Source: Pseudobacteriovorax antillogorgiicola | GTDB taxonomy: Bacteria; Bdellovibrionota_B; Oligoflexia; Oligoflexales; RGVZ01 | NCBI GenBank assembly: GCA_945897695.1 | Contig: CAMDGW010000095.1 | Location: forward strand, 1-8,595 | Reading direction: 5' to 3' | DNA: 8,595 nt | Part shown: piece after piece, positions 1 to 5,765 of the stretch | Numbering within the stretch: position 1 is the stretch's first letter | Layout: each line of letters begins with the position of its first letter | Program-made: the position numbers and the translations under genes | Notes under the pieces: model-generated | What the model was told of the DNA's origin: nothing | The model's input: only the letters and a program-made list of their open reading frames with translations | Database searches by the model: none

Positions 1-1
1 A

Positions 2-766
2 ATGTCCGGTGCGCTTGCGCAAGAAAAGGCATTAGAGATCATCGCAAATAACTTGGCCAACACAAACACTGTGGGCTACAAGGGCGACAATGTCACGTTC
101 AAGCTGCTTAGTCCTGAACCAGAAAAAAACTACAAGTCCCCTCTGCCACCTGCAAATTACAAAGCTGATCTTTCGGGTGTTATGCCTCTTCACGGCAACG
201 ACATTGCATATGTTGGAGTCGCTGGAGTGCATCGAGATGAGTCTCAAGGTCCTGTCGTGCAGACCGGAAACCCCACTGACTTGATGATTGAAGGCGAAGG
301 CATGTTTGCCGTTAATACACAAGATGGCCTGCGCTATACAAGAAGCGGACAGCTGTCAATCAGCCCGGACGGAGTCCTTATGACGCCGGGTGGTCATCCC
401 GTCCTTGGGGAAAAAGGTGTCATTACCGTCAAGGCTGGTCAATTTGAAGTGAACCGACTAGGGGAAGTTTATCAGAACAATCAGCTCATCGACCGAATTC
501 CAGTTTATGAGTTCAATGACTCTGAACAACTTGAAAGATCGGGTATGAACCTTTGGTTTTATGGAGGACCAGAGGCAGGTCGTTCCATCAATAAATCTGC
601 GTCTATCGCGCAAGGATCCCTTGAAGGATCGAACGTGAATGCGATGAAAAATTTAACGTCGATGATAATTGCTCATCGATCATACGAAGCTTATCAAAAA
701 GCCATTTCTAATTTCGATAAGGTCATGGATATCAGCAACAACCAGCTTGGCGCCGTTCGCGCATAA
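2..766 (+). CDS. flgF: Flagellar proximal rod protein FlgF (5' end truncated by window)
   Basis: FlgF is a proximal rod subunit of the flagellar basal body, exported through the flagellar type III apparatus and placed in the periplasm between MS-ring and distal rod. The first visible residues, SGALAQEKALEIIANNLANT, are the conserved N-terminal rod/hook motif, which normally begins about eight residues after the true start. The ATG at position 2 is therefore most likely an internal Met, with the real start upstream of the window. The mid-protein segment LMIEGEGMFAVNTQDG followed by YTRSGQL (residues about 95-117) is the shared FlgE/F/G-type core. The C-terminal helix has the family signature GSLEGSNVNAMKNLTSMI and HRSYEAYQK (about 206-236). 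The 254 visible residues fit a nearly complete protein. It is called FlgF rather than a second FlgG because flgG follows directly and the rod-hook segment typical of FlgG is absent. The TAA stop lies 26 bases before flgG. Confidence 0.93.
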   Translation: MSGALAQEKALEIIANNLANTNTVGYKGDNVTFKLLSPEPEKNYKSPLPPANYKADLSGVMPLHGNDIAYVGVAGVHRDESQGPVVQTGNPTDLMIEGEGMFAVNTQDGLRYTRSGQLSISPDGVLMTPGGHPVLGEKGVITVKAGQFEVNRLGEVYQNNQLIDRIPVYEFNDSEQLERSGMNLWFYGGPEAGRSINKSASIAQGSLEGSNVNAMKNLTSMIIAHRSYEAYQKAISNFDKVMDISNNQLGAVRA

Positions 767-792
767 CTCTTGAACAATAGGGGGATCCACTC

Positions 793-1572
793 ATGATGCG
801 ATCATTGATGACAGCCGCGACAGGTATGGAAGCACAGCAGGCAAATATTGACACGATTGCCAACAACTTGGCCAACGTTAATACGACAGCCTTTAAACGT
901 TCCAAAGCAAACTTTCATGACCTTCTTTACCAAACTCTGCGCGCACCTGGCCAGAGCGCAACAACGGGTACTGTGGTCCCGAGCGGTATTCAGATCGGCG
1001 CGGGTGCAAAACTCAGTAGTGTCGACAAACTTTTTACCGAAGGTAGCGCTATTGTTACCGAAAGAAATCTGGACCTTGCAATTGAAGGTGATGGTTTTTT
1101 CCGAATTCAAAAAGATGATGGAACTATTGCATACACGCGCGATGGTCATTTCGATAAAGACAATTCTGGTCGTCTTGTAACAGCCGATGGATTTCCAGTT
1201 GTACCTGAAATCGTAATTCCGCAGGGTGCGACGGATTTTCACGTGGGAATCGATGGCGTTGTCACTGTTAAGGTAAACAGTGAGACCCAGGAAGTTGGAC
1301 AAGTGCAGCTAGCGTCATTCATTAATCCAGCAGGCCTTGCATCACTTGGTCGGAATTTGTTTGGCGCTACGCGTGCGAGCGGCGAACCAATAGTGGGTCC
1401 AGCAAATCAGAATGGAGTTGGCCGTATTGCTCAAAACCAACTGGAAGCATCCAACGTTAACATCGTTGAAGAAATGGTAAACATGATCACTGGCCAGAGA
1501 GCTTATGAAATCAATTCTAAGGTCATCAGTACTGGTGATCAAATGCTTCAGGCTACCAACCAGATCCGCTAA
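793..1572 (+). CDS. flgG: Flagellar distal rod protein FlgG
   Basis: FlgG forms the distal rod, the drive shaft that crosses peptidoglycan and the P- and L-rings. The protein has 259 residues, close to the usual 260. The N-terminal helix (MMRSLMTAATGMEAQQANID, then TIANNLANVNTTAFKRS) is the diagnostic rod motif. It is followed by the FlgG-specific stretch FHDLLYQTLRAPG and a PSGIQIGAGAK segment (residues about 41-75). The core LDLAIEGDGFFRIQ (about 93-106) and the C-terminal LEASNVNIVEEMVNMITGQR with YEINSKVIS (about 217-246) complete the family pattern. Two consecutive ATG codons (793 and 796) could each start translation; a G-rich ribosome binding site at 779-784 suits either. The gene sits 26 bases after flgF and 28 bases before the preferred flgA start. 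Nothing in it is unusual. Confidence 0.97.
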   Translation: MMRSLMTAATGMEAQQANIDTIANNLANVNTTAFKRSKANFHDLLYQTLRAPGQSATTGTVVPSGIQIGAGAKLSSVDKLFTEGSAIVTERNLDLAIEGDGFFRIQKDDGTIAYTRDGHFDKDNSGRLVTADGFPVVPEIVIPQGATDFHVGIDGVVTVKVNSETQEVGQVQLASFINPAGLASLGRNLFGATRASGEPIVGPANQNGVGRIAQNQLEASNVNIVEEMVNMITGQRAYEINSKVISTGDQMLQATNQIR

Positions 1573-1583
1573 TAATCGCCTGT

Positions 1584-1590
1584 GAGAGGT
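1584..1590 (+). promoter_or_regulatory. Ribosome binding site that decides the flgA start
   Basis: GAGAGGT at 1584-1590 is the only purine-rich motif in the flgG-flgA gap. It lies 10 bases before the ATG at 1601 and overlaps the in-frame GTG at 1589, so the GTG cannot be the start if this site is used. Two further in-frame ATGs (1622 and 1628) have no comparable upstream motif. Confidence 0.6.
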
Positions 1591-1600
1591 GCACCTAGAT

Positions 1601-2632
1601 ATGGATAGCTTTTGCCTGAGAATGTTTATGAAGCTACTACTGGTGACTTTCGCCAGTAGTGTATTCCATGTAGCAATTCTGGCTAGTGAGACTGCAGAGA
1701 TGACTGAGATCGAGCTCTTTAATCGTGCATCGGTGTCCTCATCTCGTGTCTATCTGTCAGACATTGCAAAATGCTCAGGTGCTCGAGTCATGTGCCGCGA
1801 AATCTCAGGCATTGATGTGGCAGCAAGTCCATTGCCGGGAAGATCATCATTTTTAGCGCGTTCAATTGTTGAAGGCGTACTTCAAAAGGAGTGGCCAAGA
1901 AAAAACTTTACTGTGACAGGCGCAGAGTCATCGCGCATTGAGGCCCAATCGGTCGAGATGGCTATTGATGATGTTCGAATTAAGCTTCAATCGATCATCA
2001 ATGAAAAAATTAGACCTGTGAAAGATCAGATAAGGGTTCAGATTCAAAAAATACAGTCCCAAGCTCTATTGGTTAGACCAACGCAGTCTGCCCTCGATTT
2101 CGCTGATCTAAACGGAATAGCATTTGACGATCCTAACTGGGTTTCGAAAAATCTTTCGGGAAATCGGCCTGTCACTGTGACAGCATATAATCCAAATGAT
2201 CCTGATGATAAGATGAATATTCAGCTGCAGGTGATGTTTGGCGTCGAGAGGAATCTACCTGTCCTAAGAAAGCAAATTGCAGCCGGCCAAATTATTGGAG
2301 AATCTTCTGTTACAACGGCCTGGATTCCCATGCGGCGTGGATACAATGATTTTGCACAAACCACCGACATCATTGTTGGTCGAAAATCTAAACAGTCCGT
2401 CAGTCCAGGAGAGCCTCTGCAGGTTCGATATCTTGAGGCGCCAATGGCAGTTGGTAGAAATCAGATTGTTAAAATGATTGTGCGCAAGGGTGATCTTGAG
2501 ATCTCAGCGAGGGCGACCACGGTTGACCAAGGTGCTGTTGGGCAAACTGTACAAGTAGTGAACATGGCTAACAAGATGCGTATGCGGGCAAAAGTAATTG
2601 ACGAGAAAACTGTTGAAGCGGTCTCATTCTGA
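1601..2632 (+). CDS. flgA: Flagellar P-ring assembly chaperone FlgA
   Basis: FlgA is a periplasmic chaperone that helps FlgI assemble into the P-ring around the rod. From the ATG at 1601 the protein is 343 residues. Residues 1-28 look like a Sec signal peptide (Arg and Lys in the first 11 residues, then the hydrophobic stretch LLLVTFASSVFHVAILA, likely cleaved after Ala28). Residues about 218-281 form the SAF-like domain (VLRKQIAAGQIIGESSVTTA, IIVGRKSKQSVSPGEPL). Residues 282-341 carry the family's closing pattern (VGRNQIVKMIV, GAVGQTVQVVNMANKMRMRAKV). The N-terminal half (about 30-215) is weakly conserved and makes the protein clearly longer than the roughly 220-residue enteric FlgA; long forms are common outside enterics. 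It contains two close cysteines, Cys58 and Cys65, that could form a periplasmic disulfide. The gene's natural client, flgI, lies two genes downstream. A GTG start at 1589 would add four residues but overlaps the ribosome binding site. Confidence 0.92.
   Translation: MDSFCLRMFMKLLLVTFASSVFHVAILASETAEMTEIELFNRASVSSSRVYLSDIAKCSGARVMCREISGIDVAASPLPGRSSFLARSIVEGVLQKEWPRKNFTVTGAESSRIEAQSVEMAIDDVRIKLQSIINEKIRPVKDQIRVQIQKIQSQALLVRPTQSALDFADLNGIAFDDPNWVSKNLSGNRPVTVTAYNPNDPDDKMNIQLQVMFGVERNLPVLRKQIAAGQIIGESSVTTAWIPMRRGYNDFAQTTDIIVGRKSKQSVSPGEPLQVRYLEAPMAVGRNQIVKMIVRKGDLEISARATTVDQGAVGQTVQVVNMANKMRMRAKVIDEKTVEAVSF
1635..1661 (+). repeat. Hairpin-forming inverted repeat in the flgA signal-peptide codons
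   Basis: ACTACTGG (1636-1643) and CCAGTAGT (1653-1660) are perfect 8-base inverted arms. U·G at 1644/1652, G-C at 1645/1651 and U·G at 1635/1661 extend the RNA stem to 11 pairs around the loop ACTTT (1646-1650). It starts 34 bases inside flgA, within the hydrophobic signal-peptide codons. No T-run follows, so it is not a typical terminator. A role in mRNA processing or in slowing early translation is only inference. Confidence 0.55.
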
Positions 2633-2641
2633 GGTAGTAAC

Positions 2642-3775
2642 ATGAAGTATTCAGCACTTATTACCTATATAATTTCGACCATGATTCTGGTGAGTAGTTG
2701 TCTTACCGGAAATGCAAAATATATATCAAAGCGTGAACCAGCGCCTGTTATGGCCACGACAAAAGTTCCTGCTCCTGAAGCTCATAAAGTTGAGGACGTC
2801 AAACCTCGCGATCTGTTTGTTCGACAAAAAGATTTCAAAATTCGTCGCACTGTTCCGATCAACGAGACGGGGTCTTTGACTGATCTTAATGATCCAAGGG
2901 CATATTTATTTGGCTTTGAGCGTCCTCTAGATGTGGGGGCTTTTATTGACGTCAAAATGACCTCAAATCGCTCGGAATCAAAGACGGGCTCAAAAGCTCC
3001 AGCCGTCGCAGAGGCTGCTAACGATCCCGCTTCAGCGAAAACGCCCGCTGATCCAGCAGCCGAAAAGTCCGATGATTCTAAAAATATTCTCAAGTCCCTG
3101 CCCAGCTTAGAGCCAATCGATAATCATGCCGCACTGATGACATCTATGAAGATGCAGATCATGGAGCGGTTTGACAATGGTGATGTGCTGGTCATGCATC
3201 GTCGTCGGAGCATGCGAGACGGTCAAGCTTCCGAGATTATCGTCACATCTCGGTTGCCAGCAGTCTCATTGTCAAAGCAGGATCAGGTGTCAACCAATGA
3301 TCTTGTCGATGTCGATTGGAAAGAAAGCTTTGATGGTGAAGTGGCTGAGCGGAAGAGTGCAAACTGGGAAGATGAGTACACGCTTAGGCTTAGCGGCTTT
3401 GAAGAAACCAAGAGCAAGCGAGCGATGGCAGTTGAGGAAAAAAGAGAACAGCTGAAATCTGCTAGGGATAAGCTCGAAAAGGATATGAAGCTCCATATTG
3501 CCGATCGTGACCAGATGACCAAGGAGCGAGCGACTCTCTTAGAAGACAAGTCTAAATCCACACAAAAAATATCGGAACTTGAGGCTGCGAATAATGATTT
3601 GCGAAAAAAATTAGGTGAGGAATCACCCGAGATCGCCGATAACAAAGATGATGCTAAGAAGACCGATAAGAAAGTTGATGCAAAACAAGCTGACAAAAAA
3701 TCTGGAGATAAAAAAACAGATACTAAAGTCTCCGATAAGAAGCCGGATGCAAAAAAACCTGATGCTAAGAAGTAG
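2642..3775 (+). CDS. flgH: Divergent flagellar L-ring lipoprotein FlgH with C-terminal extension
   Basis: FlgH forms the outer-membrane L-ring through which the distal rod turns. This 377-residue protein has a lipoprotein signal: Met1-Lys2, a hydrophobic stretch and the lipobox VSSC with acylated Cys20. Faint L-ring family marks follow. GSLTDLNDPRAYLFGFERPL (77-96) stands where FlgH has GSLW...LF.D.R. VGAFIDVKM (98-106) resembles VGDILTV. MKMQIMERFDNGDVLVMHRR (169-188) resembles the NGNL segment, and LPAVSLSKQDQVSTNDLVDV (205-224) resembles the closing DI..N.V.S.DI.DA strand. An Ala/Pro/Lys-rich insert occupies about 110-150. The end is not FlgH-like: a charged, probably coiled-coil helix (about 260-325), then a Lys/Asp repeat tail to the stop. 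Typical FlgH has about 230 residues. The position between flgA and flgI strongly supports the call, though sequence alone is weak. The SD GAGGT (2631-2635) overlaps the flgA stop, six bases before ATG. Confidence 0.8.
   Translation: MKYSALITYIISTMILVSSCLTGNAKYISKREPAPVMATTKVPAPEAHKVEDVKPRDLFVRQKDFKIRRTVPINETGSLTDLNDPRAYLFGFERPLDVGAFIDVKMTSNRSESKTGSKAPAVAEAANDPASAKTPADPAAEKSDDSKNILKSLPSLEPIDNHAALMTSMKMQIMERFDNGDVLVMHRRRSMRDGQASEIIVTSRLPAVSLSKQDQVSTNDLVDVDWKESFDGEVAERKSANWEDEYTLRLSGFEETKSKRAMAVEEKREQLKSARDKLEKDMKLHIADRDQMTKERATLLEDKSKSTQKISELEAANNDLRKKLGEESPEIADNKDDAKKTDKKVDAKQADKKSGDKKTDTKVSDKKPDAKKPDAKK
3647..3772 (+). repeat. Lys/Asp-rich imperfect repeat tail of FlgH
   Basis: Residues 336-377 of the L-ring protein are about nine imperfect units of four or five residues of the form xDAKK or xDKK (DDAKK, TDKK, VDAKQ, ADKK, SGDKK, TDTK, VSDKK, PDAKK, PDAKK). 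The last two PDAKK units (3743-3757 and 3758-3772) encode identical residues with different codons at four of five positions. This suggests the amino acids are kept rather than the DNA being a recent duplication. The tail is probably disordered and strongly basic. Confidence 0.75.
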
Positions 3776-3787
3776 GGGTTCAATGAA

Positions 3788-4825
3788 ATGATAGCGCTAA
3801 TTTACAACAGATTTATTTGGGCCGTCATGCTGACGCTCATAACTTTTTTTTCCCGTAACAACGCTCAGGCGCAAGAAGTTCGAATTAAGGAGCTTGTGAA
3901 CATCCGTGGGGTCCGTTCCAACCAAGTCATGGGAGTTGGCTTGGTGGTTGGTCTCAACAAAACTGGTGACTCGTCCTCGTCCTTTTCAACGAATCAGGCG
4001 ACGGCGGCGATGCTACAAAAAATGGGCCTAAAAATTACAGATAAGCAGGTGTCCGGAGGCACAGCAGCGCTGGTCATGGTCACCTCAGAATTACCAGCAT
4101 TTGCGCGTAACGGCGACAAACTAGACGTTCGTATTTCCACACTTGGGGATGCTAAGAGTCTAGCCGGTGGTGTTTTGATGACTTCCGCACTGAAGGCAAA
4201 TGATGGCCAGGTTTATGGGATGGCTCAAGGGCCTGTAGTGGTCAGTCAGGCTTCTGGTGTAGGGGTGCAGGTTCAGACTGTTGCTAACGTCCCTTCAGGA
4301 ATGGTCGTAGAGCGAGAATTTGCTCCCGTGATTGACAAAGACGGGTTGATAACTTTAAGTCTTAAAAACCCGGATTTCACGACAAACCGCCGTTTGGTTG
4401 AGGCGGTCAACCGGCACTTCAAAGGATTTTACGCAACATCGAAAGATGTTCATGGAGTGGACGTAGAGATTCCTTCAATATTTGAAGGCAGAACTGTAGA
4501 TTTTATTGCCGAACTTGAGGGATTGAAAGTAGTCATCGATCAGAAAGCGGTTGTTCTAATCAATGAGCGAACTGGCACTGTTATTATGGGTGGTGATGTT
4601 GTGATATCGTCCGTAACTATTGCTCACGGCGACCTCAGCATCACTGTTGGCGGCGGTGGCGGTGGTAAGAAGAAAGGAGCTGCCGTGGTCAATCTTGGTG
4701 GTTCTACAGTTTCTAAATTGATCGAGGGAATGAATTCTTTGGGGATGAAGCCAACCGATCTTATTGGCGTCATGCAGGCTTTACAGTCAGCTGGAGCTTT
4801 GCAGGGTGAGCTGCGCTTCATGTGA
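3788..4825 (+). CDS. flgI: Flagellar P-ring protein FlgI
   Basis: FlgI forms the periplasmic P-ring, the peptidoglycan-level bushing around the rod. The 345-residue precursor has a Sec signal peptide (hydrophobic stretch from about residue 9, cleavage AQA|QE after Ala28). The mature N terminus reads VRIKELVNIRGVRSNQVMGV followed by GLVVGLNKTGD (residues 31-61), which is diagnostic. Other family blocks include VRISTLGDAKSLAGGVL (114-130), YGMAQGPV (143-150), TNRRLVEAVN (199-208) and the C-terminal TDLIGVMQALQSAGALQGEL (323-342). The family is usually 345-370 residues, so this one is at the short end. The shortage seems to sit just before the C terminus, where residues 288-297 are six Gly, three Lys and Gly. 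The SD AGGGGTT (3774-3780) overlaps the flgH stop and favours ATG 3788; the nearby ATG at 3783 meets a stop after two codons. FlgA, encoded upstream, is its expected chaperone. Confidence 0.97.
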   Translation: MIALIYNRFIWAVMLTLITFFSRNNAQAQEVRIKELVNIRGVRSNQVMGVGLVVGLNKTGDSSSSFSTNQATAAMLQKMGLKITDKQVSGGTAALVMVTSELPAFARNGDKLDVRISTLGDAKSLAGGVLMTSALKANDGQVYGMAQGPVVVSQASGVGVQVQTVANVPSGMVVEREFAPVIDKDGLITLSLKNPDFTTNRRLVEAVNRHFKGFYATSKDVHGVDVEIPSIFEGRTVDFIAELEGLKVVIDQKAVVLINERTGTVIMGGDVVISSVTIAHGDLSITVGGGGGGKKKGAAVVNLGGSTVSKLIEGMNSLGMKPTDLIGVMQALQSAGALQGELRFM

Positions 4826-4859
4826 TATAACAACATAGGTTCCAGGGACGGAGTCTGAA

Positions 4860-5321
4860 ATGGATATTAACGCAACATTAATAAACTCTCTTGATCAGAG
4901 TTCGACGGCAAAAGTTGAAGAACTTGCTGCAAAAGGCTCGCGAGAAAAAGACGTTGCTAAAGTCAAAAAGCTTGCGAAAGACTTTGAGTCAATTTTTCTT
5001 GAGCAAATGTTCAAATCCATGCGAGCTTCGGTGCAAAAATCGGGTCTAATAGACGGTGGCAATGCCGAGGAAATCTACACGTCCATGCTCGATTCAGAAT
5101 ACTCAAAGCAGATGTCTCAGCAGGGAGCATCGGGCCTTGCCGACATGATTGAGAGACAACTTTTACAGACTATGGGTGTGAAATCAGCATCTTCGCCCGA
5201 CCTTCTTAAAAAGGCGGCCGTTCACAACTATGAGCGGACAGATCGCACGACGTTGCGGCCTGAGCAAAAAGAGGTCACAATAAGAGCAGACATCGCCTCA
5301 GCGATAAAAAAAGGGGGGTAA
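4860..5321 (+). CDS. flgJ: FlgJ-type rod-binding protein, without muramidase domain
   Basis: The N-terminal domain of FlgJ caps the growing rod and scaffolds rod assembly in the periplasm. This 153-residue protein carries that domain (about residues 33-104): VAKVKKLAKDFESIFLEQMF, KSMRASVQKSGLIDGGNAEE, IYTSMLDSEYSKQMSQQGAS and GLADMIERQLLQ. The ..FES.FL..M...MR pattern followed by LD.....Q..QG..GLADMI is the family signature. Enteric FlgJ (about 316 residues) adds a C-terminal peptidoglycan hydrolase; that domain is absent here, as in many non-enteric bacteria, so wall opening must rely on another enzyme. The last 45 residues are polar and unassigned. GGAG at 4850-4853 gives a ribosome binding site six bases before the ATG. 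The gene ends in a run of seven A and six G that also supplies the ribosome binding site of flgM. Confidence 0.9.
   Translation: MDINATLINSLDQSSTAKVEELAAKGSREKDVAKVKKLAKDFESIFLEQMFKSMRASVQKSGLIDGGNAEEIYTSMLDSEYSKQMSQQGASGLADMIERQLLQTMGVKSASSPDLLKKAAVHNYERTDRTTLRPEQKEVTIRADIASAIKKGG
5281..5307 (+). promoter_or_regulatory. Candidate sigma-28 (FliA) promoter before flgM
   Basis: TAAG at 5281-5284, a spacer of exactly 15 bases and AGCGATAA at 5300-5307 match the enteric sigma-28 consensus TAAA-N15-GCCGATAA at 3 of 4 and 6 of 8 positions. It lies inside the 3' end of flgJ. Transcription would start near 5313-5315, leaving a leader of about 15 bases that still holds the G-rich ribosome binding site of flgM. 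In enteric bacteria flgM has its own sigma-28 promoter in addition to operon read-through, so the position makes sense. The match could still be chance in coding DNA. Confidence 0.35.
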
Positions 5322-5327
5322 CAGATT

Positions 5328-5705
5328 ATGGCAATCAAAAATGTGACATCTTCGCCAGTGGGTAATCCTAGTCTGTTGAAAGCAAAAGAGACTGAGTCAT
5401 CAAATTCGGCTGCAATCGCGGTAGAGCTCGGAAATCCTAACGGTATTGCCAAGGCAGCCGCAGCAACGTCATCAATGAATAAGAACTATGGAGTTGAGCT
5501 GAGCGACAAGGCAAAAAGTCGCGCAGCAGACCAGAAGAAGGCATTTGAAATTGCCAAAAATACACCGGATGTTCGTGAGGATCGGGTCGCGGAGCTTAAG
5601 GCAAAAATTCAGGCTGGAACTTATGAAGTGGACTCCGGAAAAATCGCAGATGGTATGCTGCGTGAAGCAATTATGGAACACTTGGCTACCAGTAAAGATA
5701 ACTAA
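5328..5705 (+). CDS. flgM: Anti-sigma-28 factor FlgM
   Basis: FlgM binds sigma-28 (FliA) and blocks late flagellar transcription until the hook is complete. In the known system FlgM is then exported through the flagellum and sigma-28 is released. The 125-residue protein is small and polar, with a low-complexity N-terminal half (about 1-55, rich in Ala, Ser and Asn) suited to a disordered, exportable chain. The C-terminal sigma-binding region is recognisable: VELSDKAKSRAADQKKAFEI (56-75), then DVREDRVAELKAKIQAGTYE (81-100) and VDSGKIADGMLREAIM (101-116). The block R-V-x-x-L-K-x-x-I-x-x-G-x-Y-x-V-D-x-x-K-I-A-D is the FlgM hallmark. It is somewhat longer than the 97-residue Salmonella protein. 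The start is set by the G-run (5313-5318), nine bases upstream and overlapping the end of flgJ. flgJ and flgM are in the same frame, separated by one TAA and two codons. Confidence 0.92.
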   Translation: MAIKNVTSSPVGNPSLLKAKETESSNSAAIAVELGNPNGIAKAAAATSSMNKNYGVELSDKAKSRAADQKKAFEIAKNTPDVREDRVAELKAKIQAGTYEVDSGKIADGMLREAIMEHLATSKDN

Positions 5706-5708
5706 GTC

Positions 5709-5749
5709 GCGGCACACCGGATTTCATCCGGGCAGCCAAGGACGGCCGC
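5709..5749 (+). other. Foldable flgM-flgN intergenic leader with GGA motifs
   Basis: The 67-base gap after flgM (5706-5772) is the longest in the window. CCGGAT (5717-5722) and ATCCGG (5726-5731) form a perfect six-pair stem with loop TTC. GCGGC (5709-5713) can pair with GCCGC (5745-5749) to enclose it. An alternative hairpin, GCC (5735-5737) with GGC (5744-5746), exposes AAGGAC in its loop and excludes the outer stem. Another GGA (5758-5760) lies in the ribosome binding region of flgN. A looped GGA plus a GGA at the Shine-Dalgarno site is the known layout of CsrA-repressed leaders. No T-run follows, so it is not a factor-independent terminator. Confidence 0.4.
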
Positions 5750-5755
5750 TCACAT

Positions 5756-5765
5756 GAGGAAAGGG
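5756..5765 (+). promoter_or_regulatory. Ribosome binding site of flgN
   Basis: GAGGAAAGGG at 5756-5765 offers two overlapping purine motifs: GAGGA, 12 bases before the ATG at 5773, and AAGGG, seven bases before it. The closer one suits the 5773 start. An ATG at 5766 directly after the motif is in another frame and meets TAA after nine codons, so it is not the flgN start. Confidence 0.55.

Noticed and set aside
748..763. TGGCGCC-GTTC-GCGCA before flgG resembling a sigma-54 promoter (GG and GC at -24/-12 spacing)
   Set aside because: Only the GG, GC and a few flanking bases match; the usual TTGC of the -12 element is GCGC. The bases encode the end of FlgF, and no activator site or AT-rich region is evident.
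1521..1540. GGTCATCA/TGGTGATC hairpin near the end of flgG as a possible terminator
   Set aside because: The stem has two wobble pairs, no T-run follows, and conserved FlgG codons explain it.
3283..3783. 166-codon open frame on the minus strand opposite the flgH coiled coil and tail
   Set aside because: It is rich in Ser, Leu and Phe, as expected from the complement of Lys, Asp and Glu codons, and lacks a convincing start site or domain. Other antisense frames (for example 802-1302 and 7121-7513) were rejected for the same reason.
5322..5327. flgJ and flgM in the same frame, separated by TAA and two codons, suggesting a read-through fusion
   Set aside because: flgM has its own well-spaced ribosome binding site and a natural start. 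Same-frame adjacency occurs one time in three by chance, and no read-through signal is visible.
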